This document shows, piece by piece, positions 6,511 through 14,981 of a stretch of DNA of 15,510 nt. Under the pieces are notes generated by a model, which saw only the letters and a list, made by a program, of their open reading frames with translations, was not told the origin of the DNA and did no database searches. The translations under genes and the position numbers were made by a program. This stretch comes from Gammaproteobacteria bacterium. Lineage in GTDB: Bacteria > Pseudomonadota > Gammaproteobacteria > UBA5335 > SLRW01. Where the stretch lies: positions 1-15,510 of the forward strand of contig SLRW01000071.1 of NCBI GenBank assembly GCA_007130745.1, given 5' to 3'. Each line of letters starts with the position of its first letter. Positions within the stretch are counted from its first letter, which is position 1.

Positions 6511-7073
6511 TGACGCGTCTGCTGGGCCCGTTGTTTATTGTTGTCGCCACGGGCTATCCGCTGCTGGTGTATTTCTCCCTGGACCACCTGCCGCCGGCAG
6601 CCATGGCGCTGATTCTGATCATTCTTGCTGCCGGCCGCCTGGCCCTGTGGCGACGCCTGCCCGGGGATCGTCTGCTGCTGGTAGCCGGGATTATTGCGAT
6701 GCTGGCTGTGGCGATCATCACCCTGCTCAGCAACAGCAAGGAAGGCCTGCGCTATTACCCGGTGATCATCAACACCGCCATGCTCGTATTATTCGCCTGG
6801 TCGCTGACCCAGCCCCGCACCATTATCGAGCGCCTGGCGCGCCTGTTTGAGCCGGATCTGCCGCCCGAAGGCGTAGCGCATACCCGCCAGGCCACCTGGG
6901 CCTGGTGCGTGTTTTTTGCTCTCAATGGCAGCATTGCCCTGTGGACTGCGGTGGCCGCGAGCTGGGAAGTCTGGACGCTTTATAACGGGCTGATTGCCTA
7001 TATCCTGATGGGTCTGCTGTTTGCCGGTGAATACACCCTGCGCCGGCATCGCAAACGGAGACTGGCGTCTTGA
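6510..7073 (+). CDS. COG4648-type integral membrane protein of aryl polyene clusters
   Basis: 187 residues with about six hydrophobic segments (roughly 4-22, 28-46, 55-73, 83-100, 129-150 and 157-175) and a basic tail (RRHRKRRLAS), so it is an inner-membrane protein with a probably cytoplasmic C-terminus. The pattern and position (between an ACP and the acyl ligase) match the COG4648 family found in aryl polyene clusters. Its biochemical role is not established; anchoring the cytoplasmic synthase at the membrane or assisting product transfer would fit. No signal peptidase site or enzymatic motif is visible. The ATG overlaps the ACP stop by one base and the stop overlaps the next TTG start (TTGA), so the three genes should be translated together. 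Confidence 0.8.
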   Translation: MTRLLGPLFIVVATGYPLLVYFSLDHLPPAAMALILIILAAGRLALWRRLPGDRLLLVAGIIAMLAVAIITLLSNSKEGLRYYPVIINTAMLVLFAWSLTQPRTIIERLARLFEPDLPPEGVAHTRQATWAWCVFFALNGSIALWTAVAASWEVWTLYNGLIAYILMGLLFAGEYTLRRHRKRRLAS

Positions 7074-8770
7074 AGCCGGAATTTACCCGCCTCGAAGCAC
7101 TACACCAGGCCCGCCGTGACGGCTCGCAGGTGTTGTTCGTGCATCAAGGCAGCAAGATCACCTGGTCGCAACTGCTCGGCGATGTCGCCGCCCTGCGCGC
7201 ACAACTGGCCGACTCACCGGCAACCGACTGGGCTGTGTTCGAGGAACAGGCCTATCCCTTCACCGTGGCGCTGCTGGCGCTGCTGGTCAGTGGCCGGCGG
7301 CTGTGGCTGCCCGCCAACGCCACGCCAGAAACAGCCAGCCGCCTGGGCCGGCACTGTCAGGGCTGGCTGGGCAGCCAGTGGCCCGGGGGCAAGCCCATCC
7401 CCACCGGGCAAGACCACGCCGCCGAACCGCTGTCGCCCCTCACTGGGGAAGTGGTGGTATTTACCTCCGGCTCCACCGGCGAACCCAAAGCCATCCCCAA
7501 GCAACTGCACCAGCTTGATGCCGAAGTGGGCTCGCTGGAACAACTGTGGGGCGATCAGCTCGGCCACGCGCAAATTCTGGGCACCGTCAGTCATCAACAC
7601 ATCTACGGCCTGCTGTTCCGGGTGCTGTGGCCGTTGTGCGCAGGGCGCACCAGCCACGGTGAGATACTGCCCACCGTCGACAGCCTGCTGACCCGGGCCG
7701 GCGCCTGCGAACGTGCCGCCTGGGTCAGCAGCCCGGCGCATCTGCGCCGGCTTGAAGACACGGCGCCGTGGTCGCAGGCCGACTCAAAACTGGTCGCCAT
7801 CTTCTGCTCGGGCGGCCCCTTGCCGGCAGAGTCGGCCGCCCACTGTGATGAACTAAGCGGCCTTTGGCCAATCGAAGTGTTTGGCAGCTCCGAGAGCGGC
7901 GGCATCGCCTGGCGCACCCAGTACGAAGGCAACCGCCTGTGGACACCGCTGCCGGGGGTGGAAACTGCTACCTCTGATGACGGCCGGCTACAACTGCGTT
8001 CGCCGCATTTGCCGGATCAGCAATGGCTGGAAATGGATGACGCCGTCAACCACGAGCACAATGGCCGCTTCACGCTCGGCCCGCGACTGGACCGTATCGT
8101 CAAGGTGGAAGGCAAGCGCCTGTCGTTGCCGGAACTGGAACAACGCCTGGAAGTTCATGAGTGGATCAGCGAAAACCGGGCGCTGTTGCTGCGTCGCCGG
8201 CGCGAAACTGTAGCCGTGGTGGCGGTGCCTACCGACAGCGGGCACAAGGCGCTGGCGGAACTGGGGCGACATGGCTTCGCCCGGCACTTGCGCGAGGGGC
8301 TGCAGCCGCACTTCGAGGCCGTCACCCTGCCGCGACTGTGGCGCTTTGTGGACCAACTGCCGGTCAACAATCAGGGCAAGATCAGCCAGCAGGCGCTGAG
8401 CGGACTGTTCGAGCGCCACAAGGCCCCCGCCATGCCGGCGGCCCAATTGCTGGAACAGAGTGAAGGGACGGCCGAACTGCGGCTGGAGATCACCCCGAAA
8501 CTGGCCTGTTTTGAGGGCCATTTCCCCGGCCTGGCCGTTGTGCCCGGCATGGTGCTGACCGGCTGGGCCGAGTATCATGCGCGCCGTTATCTGCCCGTAC
8601 GGGGCGACTTCCGGCGCCTGGAGAAACTCAAATTCCGGCGTCTGGTACGCCCGGGACAGACATTGCGCCTGCGGCTCGCGTACAATAAGGACCGCAGCAG
8701 CGTCCAGTGGCACTTTGAGAGCGAAACCGAGGGCACGAAATACGCCTCGGGAGAACTGATATTCGAATAA
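7070..8770 (+). CDS. AMP-dependent aryl-acid ligase fused to C-terminal hotdog domain
   Basis: 566 residues. Residues 1-450 form an ANL adenylation domain: A3 loop VFTSGSTGEPK (130-140), A5 FGSSESGG (271-278), A7 RLDRIVKVEGKR (339-350) and the A10 lysine Lys437 in NNQGKIS. It should activate an aryl acid (p-coumarate, cinnamate or hydroxybenzoate) and load it on an ACP, like ApeH. Residues from about 465 form a FabA/FabZ-like hotdog with HFPGLAVVPGMVL (His484), so it resembles an ApeH-ApeI fusion; the catalytic-acid position, 14 after the His, is Gly498. The start is TTG at 7070, overlapping the previous stop, with CGGAG nine bases upstream. The ammonia-lyase gene follows after 57 bp, which suggests cinnamate-type substrates. 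Confidence 0.9.
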   Translation: MKPEFTRLEALHQARRDGSQVLFVHQGSKITWSQLLGDVAALRAQLADSPATDWAVFEEQAYPFTVALLALLVSGRRLWLPANATPETASRLGRHCQGWLGSQWPGGKPIPTGQDHAAEPLSPLTGEVVVFTSGSTGEPKAIPKQLHQLDAEVGSLEQLWGDQLGHAQILGTVSHQHIYGLLFRVLWPLCAGRTSHGEILPTVDSLLTRAGACERAAWVSSPAHLRRLEDTAPWSQADSKLVAIFCSGGPLPAESAAHCDELSGLWPIEVFGSSESGGIAWRTQYEGNRLWTPLPGVETATSDDGRLQLRSPHLPDQQWLEMDDAVNHEHNGRFTLGPRLDRIVKVEGKRLSLPELEQRLEVHEWISENRALLLRRRRETVAVVAVPTDSGHKALAELGRHGFARHLREGLQPHFEAVTLPRLWRFVDQLPVNNQGKISQQALSGLFERHKAPAMPAAQLLEQSEGTAELRLEITPKLACFEGHFPGLAVVPGMVLTGWAEYHARRYLPVRGDFRRLEKLKFRRLVRPGQTLRLRLAYNKDRSSVQWHFESETEGTKYASGELIFE

Positions 8771-8827
8771 GCGCCGCATCCGCCGGTCGAACCAGACCCA
8801 GACTGATGCCCGTGGAGAAACCACCCC

Positions 8828-10405
8828 TTGACCAGACCGCAGAACAATCCGTCTGCTTTCAACGGCCCCGCAACGGGCCAGGATGTGCTGTTTGATGGCA
8901 GCGCGCTGAGCGCGGCGCAGATTACCGCCATCGCCCGGGGCGAGCTACCCAGCACGCTGTCCGAACAACCCGATTTTATCCGCCGCATTGACCGGGGTGC
9001 TGAATTTCTGGATCGGCTGTGGCAGGAAGAGGGCGTGATTTACGGCGTCACCACCGGCTACGGCGACTCCTGCAGCGTCAACATCCCGCCACATCTGGTC
9101 GAGGAACTGCCGCGTCATCTGTATACCTTCCATGGCTGCGGCCTGGGTGAGATTTTCTCGCCGGTACAGACCCGCGCCATTCTCGCCGCCCGCCTGGCCA
9201 GCCTGACCCAGGGCTTTTCCGGCGTGCGCTACCTGCTGTTGCAGCAACTGCACCGCCTGTTGAGTGATGACATCCTGCCCGTGATACCCCAGGAAGGCTC
9301 GGTGGGCGCCAGCGGGGATCTCACTCCGCTGTCCTATATCGCCGCGGTGCTGGCCGGGGAACGCGAGGTGATCTACCAGGGCGAGCGTCAACCCACCGCC
9401 GGCGTATTCAGTCAGCTCGGGATTGAACCGCTGGTATTGCGCCCCAAGGAAGCGCTGGCGGTGATGAATGGCACTGCCGTGATGACCGGCATGGCCTGTC
9501 TGGCGCTGGAGCGCGCGCGCTATCTGTGCACGCTTTCGGCCCGCATCACCAGCCTCAATGTGCTGGCCATCCAGGGCAATGCCGGTCACTTCGAGCCGCG
9601 CCTGTTCGAGGTCAAACCGCACCCGGGGCAAAACCGCATTGCCGGACTGATTTACGAGGATCTCGGCGGCAGCGAACAGCAGCGCCAGAGTTCGCGTTTG
9701 CAGGACCGCTACTCCCTGCGTTGTGCACCGCATGTGATCGGCGTGGCCGAGGATGCCCTGTCGTGGCTGACACAAATGGTGGAAACCGAACTCAACAGCG
9801 CCAATGACAACCCCATCATCGACCCCGAGCAGGAGCGCGTGCTGCACGGCGGCCATTTTTATGGCGGGCATATCTGTTTTGCCATGGATGCGCTGAAAAA
9901 TGCCGTGGCTAATATCGCCGACCTGCTCGACCGTCAGCTGGCGCAGCTGGTCGACCCCAAATTCAACCACGGCCTGCCGGCCAACCTCACCGGCGCCCGG
10001 GGCGAGCGCGAAGCACTCAACCACGGCTTCAAGGCAGTGCAAATCGGCGCCTCGGCCTGGACCGCCGAAGCCCTCAAACTGACCATGCCGGCGAGCGTAT
10101 TCTCGCGCTCTACCGAATGCCATAACCAGGACAAGGTGAGCATGGGTACCATTGCCGCCCGCGACTGCCTGCGGGTGCAAACCCTCACCGAGCAGGTGGC
10201 GGCAGCCACCTTGATGGCCGCCTGCCAGGGCATACGCTTGCGGCAGCATGAGGGCCTGGAAACGGCGGCGCTGACGGCGGGAGTGCGTCATACTCTGGCG
10301 CAGGTGGATGCCTTATTCCCGCTGCTCGAGGAAGACCGCCCGCTGGAGAGCACCCTGCGCGAAGTCTGCGGGCTCATCCTTCAACGGGGGTTCGAACCTG
10401 GATGA
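8828..10405 (+). CDS. MIO-type aromatic amino acid ammonia-lyase (HAL/PAL/TAL family)
   Basis: 525 residues. The MIO prosthetic group would form from Ala161-Ser162-Gly163 in GSVGASGDLTPLS, and the catalytic tyrosine loop is YGVTTGYG (from Tyr72). The enzyme should deaminate an aromatic amino acid to an aryl acrylate. The substrate pocket pair aligned with the known selectivity positions reads Phe101-His102 (YTFHGCGLGE), unlike His-Leu of TAL, Phe-Leu of PAL or Ser-His of HutH, so the substrate cannot be read directly. The polyene context favours tyrosine or phenylalanine, giving a coumaroyl or cinnamoyl starter. The start is TTG at 8828 with GGAG 10 bases upstream; a stop closes the frame just above. 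The 57-bp spacer before it is the largest gap in this operon. The stop overlaps the next ATG. It is not hutH: no hut genes are nearby. Confidence 0.93.
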   Translation: MTRPQNNPSAFNGPATGQDVLFDGSALSAAQITAIARGELPSTLSEQPDFIRRIDRGAEFLDRLWQEEGVIYGVTTGYGDSCSVNIPPHLVEELPRHLYTFHGCGLGEIFSPVQTRAILAARLASLTQGFSGVRYLLLQQLHRLLSDDILPVIPQEGSVGASGDLTPLSYIAAVLAGEREVIYQGERQPTAGVFSQLGIEPLVLRPKEALAVMNGTAVMTGMACLALERARYLCTLSARITSLNVLAIQGNAGHFEPRLFEVKPHPGQNRIAGLIYEDLGGSEQQRQSSRLQDRYSLRCAPHVIGVAEDALSWLTQMVETELNSANDNPIIDPEQERVLHGGHFYGGHICFAMDALKNAVANIADLLDRQLAQLVDPKFNHGLPANLTGARGEREALNHGFKAVQIGASAWTAEALKLTMPASVFSRSTECHNQDKVSMGTIAARDCLRVQTLTEQVAAATLMAACQGIRLRQHEGLETAALTAGVRHTLAQVDALFPLLEEDRPLESTLREVCGLILQRGFEPG

Positions 10406-10821
10406 GTGATCCGCGCTGGCAGACCGAGATCGGCCTGGAAGTACCCTTCCACGACGTGGACATGATGGGCATTGCCTGGCATGGCCACTACGCCAAGTAT
10501 TTCGAAATCGCCCGCTGTGCGCTGCTTGATCAACTCGACTACAACTACCTGCAAATGAAGGATTCCGGCTACGCCTGGCCGGTGATCGACATGCGGATTC
10601 GCTATGCGCGTCCGCTGACTTTCCAGCAACGTGTCAAGGTCAGAGCCTGGATCGCTGAATATGAAAACCGCCTGAGGATCAAATTCGAGATCCGCGACGA
10701 AGCCAGCGGCCAGCGCCTGAGCAAGGGCCATACCGACCAGGTCGCCGTGAGCATGCCCGATGGCGAAATGTGCTTCGCCTCGCCCGATATCCTGCTGCAG
10801 AAACTGGGAGTCAGCAGATGA
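10402..10821 (+). CDS. 4HBT/YbgC-type acyl thioesterase
   Basis: 139 residues, a standalone hotdog thioesterase. The motif FHDVDMMGIAWHGHYAKYFE (16-35) matches the 4-hydroxybenzoyl-CoA thioesterase signature, with Asp20 as the likely catalytic residue. In aryl polyene clusters a thioesterase of this kind (ApeK-like) hydrolyses acyl-ACP, either releasing the polyene or clearing stalled chains. Because this window also carries a BtrH-like acyltransferase that could take the polyene directly from ACP, an editing role may be more likely here; that is inference. The ATG overlaps the lyase stop (ATGA) behind a GGGGG ribosome site, and the stop overlaps the next start. Probably cytoplasmic: no signal sequence. 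Confidence 0.9.
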   Translation: MSDPRWQTEIGLEVPFHDVDMMGIAWHGHYAKYFEIARCALLDQLDYNYLQMKDSGYAWPVIDMRIRYARPLTFQQRVKVRAWIAEYENRLRIKFEIRDEASGQRLSKGHTDQVAVSMPDGEMCFASPDILLQKLGVSR

Positions 10822-11435
10822 AGCGGGTGCTCACGGCAGTGTGTCTGGTCATGCTGTGCTGGCCACTCACCGCCCCGGGCGCTGATCACAACCCGCCTGC
10901 CGACAGCGTGCTGCCCGAACTCGATGCCCACGACATCACCCGCGGTGAATTCACGCAAACGCGCCGCCTGCCCGAACTCAGCCGCCCACTGCGCTCCAGC
11001 GGTCGCTTTGTGCATGATGTGGACCACGGCATCATCTGGCAGGTGCTTGAGCCGGCGCCGTCCACCCTGGTGATCACCCCGCGCGGGCTTTACCAGGATG
11101 GCGAACACCACAGCGGTGCCAACCCCATGACCACCCTGCGACCAGTGTTCCGGGCCCTGTTCAGCGGTGACATGGCGCGGCTTGAGGACCATTTCGAAGT
11201 CACTGCGGGAGAAGCCGGCGAGGGCTGGACGCTGGAACTCAAACCGCGCGACAGCAGCCTGGCCAGCGCCCTGCAAAAAATTATTCTCAGCGGCGATGAC
11301 TACCCGCAGCAAGTGGTAATCAAGGACGGCGACGGCGGGCGCACCGAATTGCGCTTTGCCGCCATTGAACACCCCGACACCCTGGACGAACAGTCACTAC
11401 AGGCCTTCGAGCGTGCTCACAAAACTGCGCCCTAG
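10818..11435 (+). CDS. LolA-like outer-membrane lipoprotein carrier family protein
   Basis: 205 residues from the ATG at 10818, which overlaps the thioesterase stop and has GGGAG upstream; a longer reading from 10770 would remove the N-terminal signal and is rejected. The N-terminus MKRVLTAVCLVMLCWPLTAPGA is a clear signal peptide with likely cleavage after AlaxAla-type GA near residue 22, so the protein is periplasmic. The body has LolA-like features: GEFTQTRRLPELSRPLRSSGRF near 34-55, then IIWQVLEPAPSTLVITPRGLY and GLYQDGE. LolA-like proteins sit next to MMPL exporters in aryl polyene clusters, where they are thought to carry the lipidic pigment across the periplasm. The C-terminal 23 bp overlap the exporter gene in another frame. 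Confidence 0.87.
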   Translation: MKRVLTAVCLVMLCWPLTAPGADHNPPADSVLPELDAHDITRGEFTQTRRLPELSRPLRSSGRFVHDVDHGIIWQVLEPAPSTLVITPRGLYQDGEHHSGANPMTTLRPVFRALFSGDMARLEDHFEVTAGEAGEGWTLELKPRDSSLASALQKIILSGDDYPQQVVIKDGDGGRTELRFAAIEHPDTLDEQSLQAFERAHKTAP

Positions 11436-13734
11436 CCTGTGGCCGGGGCTGATGGCCCTGGTCGGTCTGATACTGATCGTGCAGTTCGGCCGCGGCGCGG
11501 GGCTGCAAACCGACCTGCATGCCCTGCTGCCCGACGGCCCGGGCGACCCGGGGGTAGTGGCCGCGCGACAACAGCTCACTGAACCCTTTGCCCGCACCAC
11601 GCTCTGGCTGACCGGCGCCGACAGCCCGGGCAAGGCCGCCCGCGCCGCCCGTAGACTGGCAGAAAAGCTGCATGATAGCGGCCTGTTCAACGACATCCAC
11701 ACCGACATCGATAGCGCCCCCGTGCGCGAGGCCTGGCGTGAACTGCTGCAATGGCAGCGAGTGCTTCTGAGTCCTGCGGACCACCGGGCCCTGCGCGATG
11801 ACCCCGAGCGCTTTATCCGCCACCGGCTGGCCGAACAATATGGTCTGACCGGCAGCGCCGGCGTAGTGACACTGGCCGAAGATCCGCTGGGCCTGTTCCA
11901 GCGCTACCTCTCACCAATGATGGAAGGCCCCGGCGCCGCCGTGATTGACGGCATGATGATTATTGATGCCGGCGACAGACGCGGCGAGGAATACTATTTT
12001 GCGATGTTGCACGCCAGCGTGGCCGACGACGCCTTCGCCGTGAGTACCAACCCACCCCTGCTGGCACTCTGGCAGCAGGCGATTGAATGGGCCGAAGCAC
12101 AGGATGTCGCTTTGCACGTGACCGGCGCACCGGTGTTTACCGCTTATGGTTCGGCCAGCGCCAGTCGCGAAATCACGCTGATTGGCGGCATCTCCCTGCT
12201 GGCGATTATCAGCCTGCTGCTGTGGCGCTTTCGTTCCCCCCGCCCGCTGCTACTCACCCTCACCGTGATCGGCGCCGGCCTGGCCGGCGGCCTGGCCACC
12301 AGCCTGCTGGTGTTCGGCCAGCTGCACCTGATTACACTGGTCTTCGGCGCCACCGTGATCGGCGTCTCGGTGGACTACGCCTTCCATTATCTGTGCGACA
12401 GCCTGCGCCCGGGATGGACACCGCAGCAGGGACTGCACCACGTACTCCCCGGGTTGCGTCTGGCGTTGATCACCAGTGTGCTGGCTTTTCTGTCGCTGGC
12501 CATCGCGCCTTTCCCCGCCCTGCGTCAGGTCGCGGTATTCACCGCCAGCGGCCTGATTTTCAGCTGGCTGACCGTGATCTGGCTGCTGCCCCTGCTCACG
12601 CTGCCGGCGAGCGCGCCGGCGCCGCGACTGCGCCTGCCCGTGCGGCGCCTGCGCTGGGCCTGGATCTGCCTGGCGCTGCTGGCGGCCTGTCTGCCAGGCC
12701 TGTTCATGCTCGAAGCACGGGATGATATCCACCTGCTTTATGCCGCCCCCGACCGGCTGGTCAGCGACGACCGGCTGATCGGTGAACTGCTGCAACGCAC
12801 CGAGGGTAGCTATTTCCTGCTTGTCAGCGCGACCGACGAAGAAACCCTGCTGCAGCGCCAGGAAGCGCTGTTGCCGGGGCTTGAAGCCCTGGTCAACGAG
12901 GGCCGGCTGCAAGGCTACCGGGCGCCGGCCGAGGTCATCCCCTCGCAACAGCGCCAGGCGGAAAATGCCACGCTCACCAGCGAGCTGGTCACCAGCGGGC
13001 GTCTGCGTGAGTACATGACACAACTGGGCCTGGGCGAAACGCATGCCCGGGCCCACGAAACGGTAATGAGCGCGCCGCCGCAATGGCTGACACCCGACGC
13101 CGCACTGCGCCATGTGGACCCGCGCTACCGCCAGCTCTGGCTGGGCTGCGAAGAACAAACCTGCCGCGCTCTGGTCACCGTGCGGGGAATGGCCCCCGCC
13201 GCTGAAAGCGCACTGCAGACCCTGGCCGGGGAACATCCCGGCGTGCAGTGGGTCAATTATGTCGGGGATATCAGCCAGGGCATGCGCGAACATCGGCGTT
13301 TGAGCCTGGTTATGCTGTCGCTGGCGCTGATAGTGGCGACTGCGGTGCTGGCGTTTTTGCTGGGCCCGCGTCAGGCACTGCGGGTAATCAGTGTACCGGT
13401 GCTGGCGATCCTGGTGAGCCTGGCCGTGGTCGGCTACAGTGGCGCGCTGTTCAGCGTTTTTAACCTGATGGCCCTGCTGCTGATTGTCGGTGTGGGCATA
13501 GACTACGCGCTGTTTTACCATTGCGCCGACCGTGAAGGCAGGCGCAGTGCCGCACTGGCAGTGACGATGGCGGCGGCAACGACCGTGCTTGCCTTCGGAC
13601 TGCTGGCATTTTCACAGACCCCGGTGATCAGCGCCTTTGGCATCACGCTGGTGCCGGGACTGGTGGCCGCCTGGCTGCTGGCGCTGCTGGCCCGGCCACC
13701 CGAACACCCTGGCACAGGAGCAAACGCCGGATGA
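11413..13734 (+). CDS. MMPL/RND-type exporter (COG4258-like)
   Basis: 773 residues from GTG at 11413, chosen because the first hydrophobic helix (about 10-24) follows at once and AGG lies nine bases upstream; an ATG at 11356 would overlap the LolA-like gene by 80 bp. The layout is two RND repeats: a helix, a large periplasmic domain (about 30-245), a helix bundle (about 255-410), a second helix (about 418-435), a second periplasmic domain (to about 635), and a final bundle. Each bundle carries the family's acidic proton-relay motif: GVSVDYAFHY from 317 and GVGIDYALFYH from 693. Such proteins in aryl polyene clusters are predicted to export the lipid pigment from the inner membrane. Neighbouring LolA-like and lipoprotein genes support a trans-envelope route. 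The stop overlaps the next ATG (ATGA). Confidence 0.9.
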   Translation: MLTKLRPSLWPGLMALVGLILIVQFGRGAGLQTDLHALLPDGPGDPGVVAARQQLTEPFARTTLWLTGADSPGKAARAARRLAEKLHDSGLFNDIHTDIDSAPVREAWRELLQWQRVLLSPADHRALRDDPERFIRHRLAEQYGLTGSAGVVTLAEDPLGLFQRYLSPMMEGPGAAVIDGMMIIDAGDRRGEEYYFAMLHASVADDAFAVSTNPPLLALWQQAIEWAEAQDVALHVTGAPVFTAYGSASASREITLIGGISLLAIISLLLWRFRSPRPLLLTLTVIGAGLAGGLATSLLVFGQLHLITLVFGATVIGVSVDYAFHYLCDSLRPGWTPQQGLHHVLPGLRLALITSVLAFLSLAIAPFPALRQVAVFTASGLIFSWLTVIWLLPLLTLPASAPAPRLRLPVRRLRWAWICLALLAACLPGLFMLEARDDIHLLYAAPDRLVSDDRLIGELLQRTEGSYFLLVSATDEETLLQRQEALLPGLEALVNEGRLQGYRAPAEVIPSQQRQAENATLTSELVTSGRLREYMTQLGLGETHARAHETVMSAPPQWLTPDAALRHVDPRYRQLWLGCEEQTCRALVTVRGMAPAAESALQTLAGEHPGVQWVNYVGDISQGMREHRRLSLVMLSLALIVATAVLAFLLGPRQALRVISVPVLAILVSLAVVGYSGALFSVFNLMALLLIVGVGIDYALFYHCADREGRRSAALAVTMAAATTVLAFGLLAFSQTPVISAFGITLVPGLVAAWLLALLARPPEHPGTGANAG

Positions 13735-14981
13735 GCAAGCCCTATGACACCCTGATTATTGGTGCCGGACCTTCGGGTTCGATTGCCGCCGCGCTGCTGA
13801 TCAAACGTGGTTATCAGCCGCTGGTGCTGGAACGCGCCAGTTTCCCGCGTTTTTCCATTGGCGAAAGCCTGCTGCCCCAGTGCATGGCCTTCATCGAGGA
13901 GGCCGGAATGATGGATGCCCTGCAGGAAAACGCTGCGCGTCTGGGCTTCCAGTTCAAGAATGGCGCCACCTTTGACCGTGGCCAGCAACATGACTTTTTC
14001 AATTTCGAGGAAAAATTCACGCCTGGCTGGGGCACCACCTTTCAGGTGCGCCGGGCCGAGTTCGACAAGCTGCTCGCCGACGAGGCGGAAAAAGCCGGCG
14101 CCGAAATCCGCTACCAGCAGGAAATCACAGCCGTGGATATAGACGGCGAGCACCCCGAGCTGACCGTGTATGACCATGCTCAAGAGCGCGAGTACACTGT
14201 CAGCGGACGCTTCCTGCTCGACGCCAGCGGCTTCGCCCGGGTGCTGCCACGCATGCTGGAACTTGAAGCGCCGTCGAATTTCCCCGTGCGCCAGGCCATC
14301 TTCACCCATGTCGAGGACCGCATCAGCTGCGAGGACTTCGACCGCAACAAAATTCTGATCACGGTTCATCCCGAGCACGTGGACTGCTGGTACTGGCTGA
14401 TCCCTTTCAGCGACGGCCGCTGTTCACTGGGGGTGGTCGCCGAAGAGGCTTTCCTCAAGCAGGTGCCGGGCGAGGAACCGGGCGACAAACTGCGGCGGCT
14501 GGTCAGCGAGGCGCCGGACCTGAGCCGCCACCTGGCTGATGCGGTTTACGACACGCCCGTCAATCACATCACCGGCTACAGCGCCAACGTCAGCTCGCTG
14601 ACCGGACGCAACTTCGCCTTGCTGGGCAATGCCGGGGAATTTCTGGATCCGGTCTTTTCCTCCGGCGTCACCATAGCCATGAAATCCGCCAGCCTCGCTG
14701 CCGAGACCCTGGACCGACAATTCCAGGGTGAAGCCGTGGACTGGGAACAGGACTTTGCCGCGCCGCTGAGCCGCGGGGTAAAGACCTTTCGCACCTATGT
14801 CAGCGCCTGGTATGACGGCAGCTTCCAGGACATCATCTTCTACCCGGAGAAGCCTGAAGAGATCAAGGCCATGATCTGCTCCATCCTTGCCGGCTACGCC
14901 TGGGACGAAAGCAACCCCTATGTGCGCGAGCACCAGCGCCGGCTCAATGTACTGGCGCGGGTATGCCAGGCCGGCGACTGA
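13731..14981 (+). CDS. FAD-dependent halogenase/monooxygenase-like oxidoreductase
   Basis: 416 residues. The N-terminal GAGPSG (11-16) binds FAD, GES (44-46) follows as in flavin halogenases, and the second FAD motif is LLGNAGEFLDPVFSSG (297-312). Two features point to the halogenase branch: WYWLIP (220-225) fits the WxWxIP signature, and Lys76 in GFQFKNGATF stands where phenolic and pyrrole halogenases keep the catalytic lysine. Xanthomonadins are brominated and some flexirubins chlorinated, so ring halogenation is a plausible tailoring step. Hydroxylation or another oxidation is the main alternative, because this superfamily includes many non-halogenating members. There is no membrane segment. 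The start overlaps the exporter stop; AGGAG lies 10 bases upstream. The last 19 bp overlap the next lipoprotein gene. Confidence 0.83.
   Translation: MSKPYDTLIIGAGPSGSIAAALLIKRGYQPLVLERASFPRFSIGESLLPQCMAFIEEAGMMDALQENAARLGFQFKNGATFDRGQQHDFFNFEEKFTPGWGTTFQVRRAEFDKLLADEAEKAGAEIRYQQEITAVDIDGEHPELTVYDHAQEREYTVSGRFLLDASGFARVLPRMLELEAPSNFPVRQAIFTHVEDRISCEDFDRNKILITVHPEHVDCWYWLIPFSDGRCSLGVVAEEAFLKQVPGEEPGDKLRRLVSEAPDLSRHLADAVYDTPVNHITGYSANVSSLTGRNFALLGNAGEFLDPVFSSGVTIAMKSASLAAETLDRQFQGEAVDWEQDFAAPLSRGVKTFRTYVSAWYDGSFQDIIFYPEKPEEIKAMICSILAGYAWDESNPYVREHQRRLNVLARVCQAGD

Noticed and set aside
8945..10291. 448-residue open frame on the minus strand opposite the ammonia-lyase
   Set aside because: The plus-strand frame has a full MIO motif and family features; the antisense frame has His/Gln/Gly-rich low-complexity composition typical of a GC-rich shadow frame and no recognisable domain.
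8828..10405. Ammonia-lyase as histidine-catabolic hutH
   Set aside because: No hutU, hutI or hutG neighbours, selectivity residues differ from Ser-His, and it is embedded between an aryl-acid ligase and a thioesterase.
11356..11412. Longer N-terminus for the exporter from ATG at 11356
   Set aside because: It would lengthen the overlap with the LolA-like gene to 80 bp and place extra polar residues before the first helix; GTG at 11413 has a ribosome site.
12250..13521. 423-residue minus-strand open frame opposite the exporter
   Set aside because: Gln/Arg/His-rich composition without domains; the plus strand clearly encodes an RND/MMPL transporter here.
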